A DNA stretch of 64,000 nucleotides from Notospermus geniculatus (Eukaryota; Nemertea; Pilidiophora; Heteronemertea; Lineidae). Below the pieces are notes generated by a model, which ran no database searches, was not told the DNA's origin, and saw only the letters and a program-made list of their open reading frames with translations. The stretch's first letter is position 1. Every line of letters begins with the position of its first letter. The position numbers and the translations under genes are program-made. This document shows, in pieces, positions 1 to 10,093 of this stretch. Location of the stretch: contig NMRB01000859.1 of NCBI GenBank assembly GCA_002633025.1, positions 68,725 to 132,724 of the forward strand, read 5' to 3'.

Positions 1-164
1 ATATTGAATGATATATAAAGATAAAAGATAAAGATAATTTATTTATAAAGCGCATAAAATCCACACAAGCGTGATCAGTTGCGCTGAATACATGGGCAGA
101 TAAAAGAGGTAAGGAATTTCAATAAAAACCTGACAAAAATTAGCAATCAAAGGCCCCTTTTAAA

Positions 165-775
165 CACTACGTGTTTTCAACCGTGCTCGACCCGGGTCGA
201 GCACGGCGCGGCAAAAAATGTGATAGTGTAAATGGGTTGGCACGGCACAACTGGGCTCGGCACGGCGCTACTTTCATCCGGGTCGAACCCCCCAACAGGA
301 GGTGGGTTCGACCCGGGTCGAACACGGTTCCGCTGGAAAACTGCACAGTGTAAACACGCTACTGGGCTCGGCCCACTTGAATGACTCGCCTTTAGTGAAG
401 TGCGCATGCTTATTTATCAGCCTTGAACTCAATACGTCATTGCCGCGAATGATCATGGGCGCAGCCGTATTGAATATGACGGAGATTTCCTACCTCCACA
501 GAAAGGAGAGCCAGCGATTCAGATATTGGCGCGGTTATCATGGTGCAGTGTAAATGGGGTTCAATGCTCTTTCTGAGGCGGGCCTGGCCCGGGTCGAGCA
601 CGGCACGGGTTCGTCCAGGCCAAAATTCTGCGTAGTGTAAAAACGGCTAAAGGCAACGCTAAAAAGGTATAGGTCGAATGGGAAACTAGGCTGGGTTTTT
701 AACAATAGCAGGTTGTAATGAGTATACTGGCCGAATTTAAGCCTTTTGCGCGCCACGGTTTAGGAGAAACGTGTA
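165..775. repeat. GC-rich palindromic repeat cluster
   Basis: The stretch at 181-206 is a perfect palindrome built on GCTCGACCCGGGTCGAGC. A near copy with GTTCGACCCGGGTCGAAC lies at about 304-324 and a third partial copy near 585-603. Between them the phrase agtgtaaa recurs at least four times. It looks like several pieces of one short inverted-repeat element. I see no coding potential; the short open frames here are by-products of GC-rich sequence. Confidence 0.5.
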
Positions 776-780
776 AAAAA

Positions 781-1080
781 TTTCCTAGCCTTTGACCGTC
801 GGCGACGGGCTAGTAAAAACACGAGAACATATCCACGGGGAGTGGATAATGTATATGGTGTACATGTAATTAGGCACTAACTTTCTCATTTTGATTTTGA
901 TTGGAAAATAAAGGGTGAGAAATTAGAAGAGAGTAATTTCTATGTAACAACGGGCTTAAAGTGGATAACCCTGTTTAGAGTTCAACATTATAACAAAGAA
1001 CGCCTGGCTCATGCACCCTGGGGGTCCGAAGCGTCAATAGATGTACCACAAGACGCTCTCGCGAATATTTCAAATTTGTC
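781..1080. other. Unannotated interval
   Basis: No gene, tRNA or clear repeat boundary is visible. AT-rich text leads into the repeat that starts at 1081. Confidence 0.4.
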
Positions 1081-1913
1081 ATGAAATGGTCCATGGACCA
1101 TGTGCTCACCCGTTTGGACATACATGTAATAGGCCTAGTGTAATGACAGAGAGAGGTACATGTCAGTTATGAGCAATCAGGGTCAAGTCATTCCCAAGTT
1201 GCAGGACTTTAATGACTGTTGGGTTATGCCACCTGGCGGCCATATTGGATGTCCGATCGGGCCAAAATTTCACATGCACATAAAGGTCGTCTAGAGAGAG
1301 TCACGTAGTACATTTGAGTGATCTGGGTCAAGTTGTTCCTGAGTTATAGCACGTTGGATGATTTTCGGGTTACGCCACCTGGCAGCCATATTGGAACTTT
1401 AATCAGGCCGAAATTTGAAGTGCTTGTAAAAGTCACCTAGAGGGAGGAAAATATCAAGTTTGAGCACTCTGGGTCAAACCATTCCTGAGTTATAGCACTT
1501 CGATGATTTTCAGGTTACGCCACCTGGCGGCCATATTGGATGTCCGATCGGGCCGAAACTCGGTATTTTTGAAGGTACCCCTCTAATACATGTTTATGCA
1601 AGATATGAAAAATGTTGCCTCGCCGTAAGAACTCCGCGTCCAATAAAATTAACACTTTTTATTCATAGATTGAAGGAGTTTCAAAACACATAAAAAATTG
1701 TTTTTGACTTTTTACATACATGTACTCCTTCGTCAAGCTTAACCGAAACTTGGTGTCATAGGTCATCTGACCTAGGGGTATATATGTACCAAGTTTCAGA
1801 TCAATAGCTCCAGCGGTTACGAAACGTGCCCTGGTAACGGTCAACGACGATGGACGACGACAGACGACGACGGACGCTGCACCATTGTAAGAGCTCACGG
1901 GTGAGCTAAAAAA
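1081..1913 (+). mobile_element. Repeat ending in GTGAGCTAAAAA with internal ~130 bp units
   Basis: The start matches the text at about 18155: a palindrome on GGTCCATGGACC followed by the same words. Inside, a unit carrying 'acctggcggccatattgga' and 'gggtcaag' is repeated about three times (1150-1310, 1311-1430, 1431-1570). The right end, ctcacgggtgagctaaaaa, recurs at about 19000. A related end lies in reverse near 15030. I read it as a non-autonomous DNA element or a fragment of one; the class is undetermined. It is interrupted by the direct repeat at 1608-1741. Confidence 0.5.
1608..1741 (+). repeat. 134 bp direct repeat, copy 1
   Basis: This segment is almost identical to 2111-2244, 503 bp downstream in the same orientation. 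It starts aaaaatgttgcctcgccgta and ends in cttcgtcaagctta. Only about one substitution is visible, so the duplication is recent. Copy 1 lies inside the repeat of 1081-1913, copy 2 outside it. Confidence 0.8.
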
Positions 1914-2110
1914 AGTGCATTTGTAAGCGCGTGTTTTTTTCTGATGTAATCAAATTAAAAAAGAAACATCTCAATGAAAGCAAATGAAATCACAATTTCT
2001 TCATTCATTTTGAAACTGCCGCGGTTTTATTGAGTTATAAAAACAGAATCGCCAATAAGAAAAGTCATTTTTCATTAGTAATTAGTCAAAAGAATAATGT
2101 TATCCATATC

Positions 2111-2244
2111 AAAAATGTTGCCTCGCCGTAAGAACTCCGCGTCCAATAAAGTTAACACTTTTTATTCATAGATTGAAGGAGTTTCAAAACACATAAAAAA
2201 TTGTTTTTGACTTTTTACATACATGTACTCCTTCGTCAAGCTTA
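2111..2244 (+). repeat. 134 bp direct repeat, copy 2
   Basis: This is the second copy of the segment at 1608-1741. It ends about 275 bp before the start codon of the gene at 2520, so it may fall in that gene's promoter region. Confidence 0.8.
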
Positions 2245-2519
2245 TATTAAGTTTTATGTAAGGAATCAATGGGATGTTGTTCATCAAAATACTTTCTTCG
2301 ATCAAATGTGTTACATACATGTAGCTGAATGAGCTACCGACATCTGGCAGCGACTGCGTTACATCGAGACATGCTTATCGGTGGGCATGAACATTAATTC
2401 GCTGAACGTGCATGCAAGAAAATACTTCGCACTGCATACACAGCAGTTAGCTGTGCAAATAAACAGTTCGTACATCTTTATACAACATCCAGGTGTTTAG
2501 AGGACGTTAAAGTTTTAAG

Positions 2520-3533
2520 ATGAGAGAGCCTCTTAAATTACAGGAGCGGTCAAGATTGTCAGTGTTTTATTTAGAAAAGCAGGTTACATCCGTGCCTTCA
2601 ATTGTTGGCAGTGAATTTCATAACTTTGACTCTCCCTCGGAACAGTATATAATAGTTGTAATACCTGAAAATTCGCCACTTGGACGTGTACTTGTTTACC
2701 AGATTCAAAATAAGAAATTTATTATTAAGTATAATACATCTCTACCTTATATGATCTATTCGAGAACAAGAAGTTCGTATGAAGGCAAATTTCTTTTAGC
2801 AAAGTTCATCGTTGATGGAACTATGGATCGTTTCACTTATTACCTCGTTGATCTACGAAACGGGGCTATAAACGGGACACTGGTGATACCAAAATCTGAC
2901 AAATGTATACATGCAAAAAGGATCAACCTAGCCGTCAGGTGGAAGAAAAAGATATCCATTAGCTGTTGTATTTCTGGTCTTAGCCGCCTTACCATTTACG
3001 ATGTTGTCGTTTCCAGTGAAACTGCTTTAATTTACCGATATTCCATCACAATTAGGTCGTGTTCTGGTGTAGACTTTACGGTAGCGAATGATGTTCTATT
3101 TGTACAGGCTAATGTGAAGACGATATTGATTTACAGAATGGATACACAGCACAAGCCAGTTAGGCACCAAATCAAAAATATTAAATGGGTAATAAGAAGT
3201 ATGCGGTCAGCAAACGTTCATGGATTATTTTTCCAACGTCTCAGTTCATTCTTGCGTGTTGTCTTCTTATTCCAAGTTCCTGGACCGCGTGCAATAGCTT
3301 TCACTCAACAATACGAGCCTAAAAATGGCCTCGTGAAGAATGGATCTGGTCGAATAATCCTGGACGAAACGAAAACATTATTCCAACCACGGGACGAGAA
3401 GGATATCAACCCAGATCATTTCTACTTCAGCCCTGTTGATGGGAAGTTCTTTCATCTCAAACGACTTCGGCGGGATAACAACGTTGTCTTGTCTGTTGAC
3501 GTCTATAAACAGGACTCGTCGTGGCGCTACTGA
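2520..3533 (+). CDS. Uncharacterised single-exon protein, possibly beta-propeller-like
   Basis: This is an intact 337-residue frame from ATG to TGA with no intron. I do not recognise the family. The sequence is rich in short beta-strand-like segments (VLVYQIQNKKF, YYLVDLRNGAINGTLVI, LTIYDVVVSS, TILIYRM, HFYFSPVDGKFFHLKRL), spaced roughly as in repeat beta-propellers. There is no signal peptide, transmembrane helix or obvious catalytic motif. An AATAAA signal lies at 3743-3748, about 210 bp past the stop, which supports a real transcript. A clearly paralogous but broken copy occupies 53801-54800, and similarity between the two runs some 50 bp beyond the stop codon. Conservation of the frame here against decay there suggests this copy is the functional one. 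A retrogene origin would explain the lack of introns, but I see no poly(A) tract. Coding status is fairly sure, function unknown. Confidence 0.7.
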   Translation: MREPLKLQERSRLSVFYLEKQVTSVPSIVGSEFHNFDSPSEQYIIVVIPENSPLGRVLVYQIQNKKFIIKYNTSLPYMIYSRTRSSYEGKFLLAKFIVDGTMDRFTYYLVDLRNGAINGTLVIPKSDKCIHAKRINLAVRWKKKISISCCISGLSRLTIYDVVVSSETALIYRYSITIRSCSGVDFTVANDVLFVQANVKTILIYRMDTQHKPVRHQIKNIKWVIRSMRSANVHGLFFQRLSSFLRVVFLFQVPGPRAIAFTQQYEPKNGLVKNGSGRIILDETKTLFQPRDEKDINPDHFYFSPVDGKFFHLKRLRRDNNVVLSVDVYKQDSSWRY

Positions 3534-3742
3534 GGACGACAGCACACAAGGACAATTTTTCTCACAGACTCGTATAGGCGATTCCGACGATAGCCAAACA
3601 AAAATGCGAAAATCACAGAGAACTGTGATAATTACATTTTCTTGTGTCTTCAAACGGAATTTTAATTAATGTCATGTAATTATTTCTTTTTGGGGGGTAA
3701 AATTATCGAGTATTTTTCGATTTTATAAAATCAAAGCAACCA

Positions 3743-3748
3743 AATAAA
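3743..3748 (+). promoter_or_regulatory. Candidate polyadenylation signal
   Basis: AATAAA lies 210 bp after the stop of the 2520-3533 gene, in an A-rich stretch with a second aaataaa a few bases on. It suits a short 3' UTR for that gene. Confidence 0.4.
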
Positions 3749-4056
3749 GCAAATAAAAACAAAAATCCTTGAATTCTATTTCTTACGATATGCTATTTTC
3801 AGCACTGTCAGTGTTCAGAGTGCAAATCTACCTAAGCCCATTCAAAAGCACACAGATGAAACCCTGCCACATCATCGTTCGTGGCGTTCTCATTATAAGT
3901 CCTTTTGTACCATACCATAAGAATCAGTCAGAATTCACCGGTGACAAAATTTGCATTGAACCTGGAGAAGGATCTTGCCTATCATATGAAAGAGTCAAAA
4001 TGAAAAGATGTTGAAGTTTAAAGGGATACCCGCCCTCCACATTATAAAATGCTTAA

Positions 4057-4260
4057 AGGAGCTCGGTATTGGATCTCAAATGCGTTATTTGACTGCCGAC
4101 GTAGAGGGAGCCACCTAGCGGCAGTAAGACGAACTACAAAAATGCATTACAAAATGTACGCAGTAAATCAGGTCATTCGCCGAGACGTAGTCAGACCCTT
4201 GGGTTGGAGAGTGGCGCGGTGGCGCCGGCTGTCGAGAAAAAGTGGCAATACCGTGCTCCT
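4057..4260. mobile_element. 204 bp MITE with TTAA target duplication
   Basis: The terminal inverted repeats are AGGAGCTCGGTATTG at the left and the complement of AGGAGCACGGTATTG at the right. TTAA flanks both ends (4053-4056 and 4261-4264). The duplicated block B has no such element at the matching place and reads gcttaattaactg, so B shows the empty site. TTAA duplications are typical of piggyBac and Kolobok elements; no transposase is encoded. Confidence 0.85.
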
Positions 4261-4952
4261 TTAATTTTTAAGTTAAAACTGATTACGTTATGATATTATC
4301 ATAGTTTTTGTCTCACGAATTTAAACCATGGAGCCGATCAAAATCATTTCAGCCAGGGAGCAAATCATTTACGACTACAAAGTTTGAAAAGAATACTAGC
4401 ATTCCTTCCTTTTTTGGCCAGGGTCATCGTTATTTACCTGGCAGGGTCTTCGTTTCTTACCTTTTCAACTTCATATATCACGGAACCTATTGTTGGGCTC
4501 CAGCCTAACATTGTGAGTTTGGTTGTGATCACGCATCGCCTATCAATTCTAGGGTGTATCTTAATATGTTCTGTGTACATTGGCGAATTAAAAGTGATTC
4601 CCAATGCACTGAATCAAAACCACTGCAGTTTATGGCCCTATTCTTAGTAAAAATTTTGGGCTTTTGCCCCGTATTCCTAAATTTAGTTTTCTTCTTAAAG
4701 GAAGGGGCATTTTCAGATGTACCGGTACCTCGCGAGCTCCCTGATAGCATAGTGACGTCTAGACGTGGTAATCTGCTCATGACAGATCAAACTCGTCACA
4801 CGTCATATCATGACAAGTTTTCAACGTGTTTTTTTTACGTGAGCAATCAACGTTTTTATGTCCCTCGTATGTGAAGACTGGTTGTAACGTTTAAACCACG
4901 TATCTTCTCAAAATAAGTTAAATCATGACTTCAAAATAATGTGAAGAAAGAC

Positions 4953-5620
4953 AAGTTTAACAATTTGATCTTTTTTGAAGACGATAGCGATATCTACAAT
5001 AACAATGCAGAAAATCCTAGAAATCCCTTCGAAACCTCCAATTTTCATATGAGACGTGGAAGTCACGTGAAAAAGACGACAAAACACTCCCAATACTAAT
5101 CCTAATACTTAATCATCACAATGAAAAATATGGCATATGTTATATGTTACAGTAGCTTCATGTTGCGGCCTACGAAGCCTGACAAAGTCCCTTATAATAA
5201 TCAGGTTTTTTTTTATCCTGCCATATGCATGGGCAGTTGGAAATGTCCCCCTGAAGGTAGAAACCGAATAAACGTTGGAATTATGTCTGAAAGTTTAACA
5301 ATTTGATCTTTTTTGAAGACGATAGCGATATCTACAATAACAATGCAGAAAATCCTAGAAAACCCTTCGAAACCTCCAATTTCCGTATGAGACGTGGAAG
5401 TCACGTGAAAAAGACGACAAAATACTCCCAATACTAATCCTAATACTTAATCATCACAATGAAAAATATGGCATATGTTATATGTTACAGTAGCTTCATG
5501 TTGCGGCCTACGAAGCCTGACAAAGTCCCTTAATCAGTTTTTTTATCCTGCCATATGCATGGGCAGTTGGAAATGTCCCCCTGAAGGTAGAAACCGAATA
5601 AACGTTGGAATTATGTCTGT
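4953..5620 (+). repeat. 337 bp tandem duplication within copy A
   Basis: Two near-identical units start at 4953 and 5290, both with aagtttaacaatttgatc. The duplicate block B has only one, shortened counterpart near 9230-9470, so the tandem event happened in A after the block duplication, or B lost a unit. Confidence 0.85.
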
Positions 5621-5734
5621 TCAGTCGTGATTTTCACCTCATGCATACACATGTTTCTCATGTAATTTTCAGGGGCGTGTCCTTGCCATTAATACATGTA
5701 CGTTACACCCTACTTTCGGCATCATGCGCTAACA

Positions 5735-5865
5735 AAATCGGTGGAATGTAGGCCTATTGTAGGAGGAAACCTGCGCCCAGGACCGGGATGCTATCAAAGG
5801 GGGCCATCTCTCTCACTTCGCCAAATCCGGCCGACAATTGAACCTGCAACCTCAGACTAGGAGAG
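5735..5865 (-). other. SINE-like fragment with a tRNA B box (copy A)
   Basis: Read on the minus strand, the text holds GGTTGCAGGTTCAATTGTCG, close to the polymerase III B-box consensus GGTTCGANTCC. It is followed by a body containing gcgcaggtttcctcctac. The matching stretch in copy B (9935-10050) has the better B box, with GGTTCGATTC. I cannot find a clear A box, so this is probably a truncated tRNA-derived SINE. Confidence 0.4.
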
Positions 5866-5905
5866 GGGGCGTTATGTACTGTACCTCTTTACCATGCACT
5901 TTCAG

Positions 5906-6374
5906 TTATATTTGGTATTGTGCAAACATCTTCGCCGTCAGCTCTGGCCTCTTCCGCGCCGAGATGAGCATATAGATCGTGCCATCGTGGGTACTTTCCC
6001 GATGAAAGCGACGCGCATTTGTACGACCTCCAAAGCTACCAAGGTCACATTTGGTACGTTCATATTCGTGTGCATTGTCCAAAGTCAGGAATTCCACATG
6101 TATAAACTGCCGGATCCACCTAATGGCCTCATGAAACCGTATCTTCCCGAACACTTAAGCTGGGCCCTAGCGCTGTTTAATACATGTATGTATCTTTGTT
6201 TGGTATTATATTCCCTTTCATCATACTCACCGTCACCAACACCATTATTATATTCATCGTGCGGCGTGCTGCCGAAGAAAGGAAAAAAACTAAAATTAGG
6301 TGACCAGAAGGCGGAGAAGAAAGGAGCAGATCTTAAAATGCTTTTTCTTGCATCTTTTGCGTTCCTCTAACACG
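5906..6374 (+). pseudogene. Rhodopsin-like GPCR exon remnant (copy A)
   Basis: The segment starts after ctttcag and ends before gtaacg, as an internal exon would. Its translation matches the third to sixth transmembrane region of a class A receptor: a DRAIV motif in place of DRY, then a TFPMKATR second loop, a TM4-like FGTFIFVCIV, a TM5 ending in a TNTIIIFIVRRAAEERKK loop, and the start of TM6. The frame is broken by a 2-base insertion just before the DRA motif, and a ~20 bp insertion with acatgtatgt interrupts TM5 near 6180. The second loop (IVVTFPMKA) resembles that of the intact receptor at 12478-13467 (IVVTFPLKA), so the parent was probably a relative. The equivalent exon in block B has different lesions, so each copy decayed separately. 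Confidence 0.7.
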
Positions 6375-6749
6375 GTAACGGAAAACCTACCTAAAGTGGC
6401 AGAAACGTCCCATGGTTTCCCTCGGGCCGATCAATCAGTTTTGGCACTTTTGATCATAACTTATTAATCAGTTCTTGGCCTAGCTCAAATATTCTTACAC
6501 GATCGTGTAGCTAGTCACACCCTGGTTCTTATGATATCAGATTTGTTCGTTTACAAGGCGTTTATTTAATACCACAGGACACATCGAATAATGGTCATTT
6601 CACGCTTGAGTCATATGGAGGTGACGAAGGACAGTATTCGCTCATCTCTATCTATACGCGATTCAACTTGGTTTGAATGCAAATGACATCTACGTTGAAA
6701 TGGGAGATGATTACAGCGATCGAGCTCATATGACTTTTGCTTGTTTCCA

Positions 6750-7855
6750 GGTCACGAGTGATCTTGCGTAATCGCGAACTTCGATCGTGGTCATTTCGAA
6801 TGAGGAACTCGGCCGTGGCGGTTGGTCTCTCTCCGGGCTCTGTTCAGCACAGTCTATACTATAATGGACGGTAGCCATGTTGGATTTTGTTATCAACCTG
6901 TTTATCTGCTATACCTTGCTATGTAATGACTGTACACAGATCGGGTGGATCGGACTTTCTGCCCCATCTCCTCCTTAGTTAGGGCTTGAATCCTAGGAAC
7001 AGCAGCCGATGTGTACAGTACAATAAGAGGAGCGTGTTTTGATTACGGTTTGGTTTTAAAAGAAGTGCTAATTTACAGTGTACATGAAAAAGAGAGAAAA
7101 TCAAATGTGTGGTGACCTACTGCGCTGCCATCTACAAGAAGGTCAGTGACCTACCTACATGTGAGTGGCTGGACAGATACACAGTGGGGCTCATGTTATG
7201 TGAACCGAGCTGTCATGAATCTGGGTCACCTTTGCATTAGGGTGATTGAAGAGGTGTAATAAACCAGACGTGATGCTGCTGTTTAGAAAGTCAAAACTCC
7301 TCACTGCTCATGGATTTGACGGTTAATAAACTACCCCTGTTCAAACAAACTCATCAATAAAGCAACAGACACTCTACCTCAGGATATTCAAGGACAAACT
7401 AACTCCCCCCAAAATGTGCTCGCCACGGGTCAATATGCTAGTTTCATTAAAAAAAATTAGAACTAAAAAAATTACACAGTTAACTGATTAACTGCATCGA
7501 GTTTCTTGATTATAAAATCATCAATTTTGCATTCCAGGTCATTTTGATGAGAAACCTATGCCATCAGCAGGTCTTGGGCCTTTTCTCCAAGGTATCATCT
7601 GCCACTCCAATAACACATGCCATAAAACAGTGAGAGGGGGTGAACTAAGAGGCCAGGTGGACACCTTCAATAACTCCCTGTAAGTGTCAAATGTGTGCAA
7701 ATCATCCATTGCTATCTTTGCTTCTCGGGCAAATCTGGCGTCACCATCTGTGCATTAGCTGATTGGCAAGCAAATCAGCATTCATACTGTGTTGCATTCA
7801 TCAAAAGAGCCATTGACAGGGTGCATACACAGGCGTTGTCTTCTAAGGCAGCTAA
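6750..7855. other. Unannotated interval between duplicated blocks
   Basis: I see no gene or RNA here. The text is ordinary mixed sequence with one short word typical of animal MITEs (tagccatgttgga near 6871). Open frames are short and have no recognisable motifs. Confidence 0.4.
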
Positions 7856-7966
7856 AAAGTACATGCGCCTCGCAAACAATAGATATTCTATTGTTTGCGA
7901 GACGCATAAGTGCATGCGCCTCGCAAACAATAGAAATTCTATTGTTTGCGAGGCGCATGCACTTTT
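7856..7966. repeat. Two tandem near-perfect palindromes
   Basis: Two hairpins lie back to back. The first (about 7863-7907) has arms ATGCGCCTCGCAAACAATAG with complement. The second (about 7911-7960) has the same arms with slightly longer ends. Because the two hairpins are copies of each other, the outer arms of the pair can also base pair. Each would fold into a stem of about 20 bp with a minimal loop. Confidence 0.85.
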
Positions 7967-8093
7967 TACCGTAGTTCGCCTTAAAAGACAAGGCCTGCAT
8001 ACAAGGTCTTATAAAGTCTTTAAAAGTCTTAAATTTGGCACTTTCGTTTTCAAGGCCTTAAAATTGCATCTCCGGGCTTCTGAAATCAATTTT

Positions 8094-8375
8094 TAGCTCA
8101 GCTGACCAAAGGTCAGCGGAGCTAGTCATATGTATACTGAGTGGCGTCCATCTGTGTGTCTGTGTGTGTGTCGTCCGTTAAACTGGCACGTTTCGCAACC
8201 GTAAGGCCGAGGGTCAAGAAAGTTGGTGGAGGGGTAGGCCCTAGGAAGGACTCGAAACAGGACCAAAAATTTTTGCGATCTGATCTACATTCTGCTCTCC
8301 AGGGGGCATTTTCCGTAAAATGGAAAACCCCAATAACTCGGTCCAGAGGCAATATATCAAACTGAAATTGATAGG
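8094..8375 (+). mobile_element. 5' end of AGCTCAGCTGACC (Helitron-like) repeat, truncated
   Basis: The end motif TTAGCTCAGCTGACC is followed by its own inverted repeat GGTCAGCGGAGCTAG. This 5' end is shared with 17813 and 22763. The element is cut off where duplicated block B begins at 8376. Between lie degraded internal words such as ctctccagggggc, shared with about 17995. Confidence 0.55.
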
Positions 8376-9934
8376 AACCCTGCCACATCATCGTTCGTGG
8401 CGTTCTCATTATAAGTCCTTTTGTACCATACCATAAGAATCAGTCAGAATTCACCGGTGACAAAATTTACATTGAACCTGGAGAAGGATCTTGCCTATCA
8501 TATGAAAGAGTCAAAATGAAAATATGTTTAAGTTTAAAGGGATACCCTCCACATTTATAAAATGCTTAATTAACTGATTCCGTTGTGGTTTATCATAGTT
8601 TTTGTCCCTCGAATTTAAACCATGGAGCCGCTCAAAATCATTTAAACCACGGAGCAAATCATTTACGACTACAAAGTTTGAAAACAATACATGTACTATT
8701 GCATTCCTTCCTTTTTGGCCAGGGTCATCGTTATTTACCTGGCAGGGTCTTCGTTATTTACCTTTTCAACTTCATAATCACGGAACCTATTGTTGGGCTC
8801 CAGCCTAACAATATTGTGAGTTTGGTTGTAGTCACGCATTGCCTATCAATTCTAGGGTGTATCATAATGTGTTCTTTGTACATTGGTCAATTAAAAGCAA
8901 TTCCCAATGCACAGAATCAAAACCACTGCAGTTTATGGCCCTATTCTTAGTAAACATTTTGGGCTTTTGCCCCGTATTCCTAAATTTATTTTCTTCTTAA
9001 AGGGAGGGGCATTTTCCTCGCGAGCTCCCTGATAGCATAGTGACGTCTAGACGTGGTAATCTGCTCATGACAGATCAAACTCGTCACACGTCATATCATG
9101 ACAAGTTTTCAAGTGTTTTTTCACGTGAGCAGTCAACATTTTTATGTCCCTCATGTGTGAAGACTGGTTGTAACGTTTAAACCACGTACCTTCTCAGCCA
9201 GTTTGCAACGACCATACATCCAACTCGTCGAAATAAGTTAAATCATGAAAAGACGACAAAATACTCTTAATACTAATCCTAATACTTATAAATCATCACA
9301 ATGAAAAATATGGCATATGTTTTATGTTACAGTAGCTTCATGTTGCGGCCTACGAAGCCTGACAAAGTCCCTTATTCAGTTTTTGTGATCCTGCCATATG
9401 CATGGGCAGTTGGAAATGTCCCCCTGAAGGTAGAAAGTGAATAAACGTCGGAATTATGTCTGTTCAGTCGTGATTTTCACGTCATGCATACACATGTTTC
9501 TCATGTAATTTTCAGGGGCGTGTCCTTGCTATTAGTCGGGTCAGGTAAGTGGGAATTTAGAGTAATTCATTAAAATTGATGGAAAACCGTTGCCATGGTA
9601 ACCAGGAAAGTACAATAATTAGGCAATGTGACAAAAAATGTGTGTTGGATGACGTGTGTGATTATTCCAAAAATTCGTCCCAAAAGAACCGAAATTGGTG
9701 AAAATATACGGGGAAAATCATTTTTTTAATGAAAACCTAGTGTGGTTGCTGTGGCAACGTTTTTTCCGACTTTCCGGTGGTGCGATTTTGTGCGATTTTT
9801 GATATGTCGTTGTCCAATGTCCAACCTACAAGAAACCGTCAAAAAACCTTTTGTTGCAATTTGTTCCAGGGTGACCCGACTATATCAATACATGTACGTT
9901 ACACTCTACTTCCGGCATATGCGCTAACAAAATC

Positions 9935-10050
9935 GGTGGAATGTATTGTAGGAGGAAACCTGCGCCCAGGAACGGGATGCTATCAAAGAGGGCCCTCTCT
10001 TTCACATCGGCAAATCCGGCCGAGAATCGAACCTGCAACCTTAGACTAGG
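9935..10050 (-). other. SINE-like fragment with a tRNA B box (copy B)
   Basis: The minus strand reads aaggttgcaggttcgattct, a good polymerase III B box. It is the duplicate of the fragment at 5735-5865 and no A box is evident. Confidence 0.4.
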
Positions 10051-10093
10051 CGACGGGCGTTATGTACTGTACCTCTTTATCATGCACTTTCAG

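Larger units (their letters stand above)
3859..6749 (+). repeat. Segmental duplication, copy A (2.9 kb)
   Basis: From aaccctgccacatcatcg to ttgtttcca this block is collinear with 8376-11372 at high identity. Copy A alone has the TTAA-flanked element at 4057-4260 and an internal tandem duplication (4953-5620). Copy B alone has the element at 10097-10555. Both carry the same broken receptor exon. The copies lie about 4.5 kb apart in direct orientation. Confidence 0.9.
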
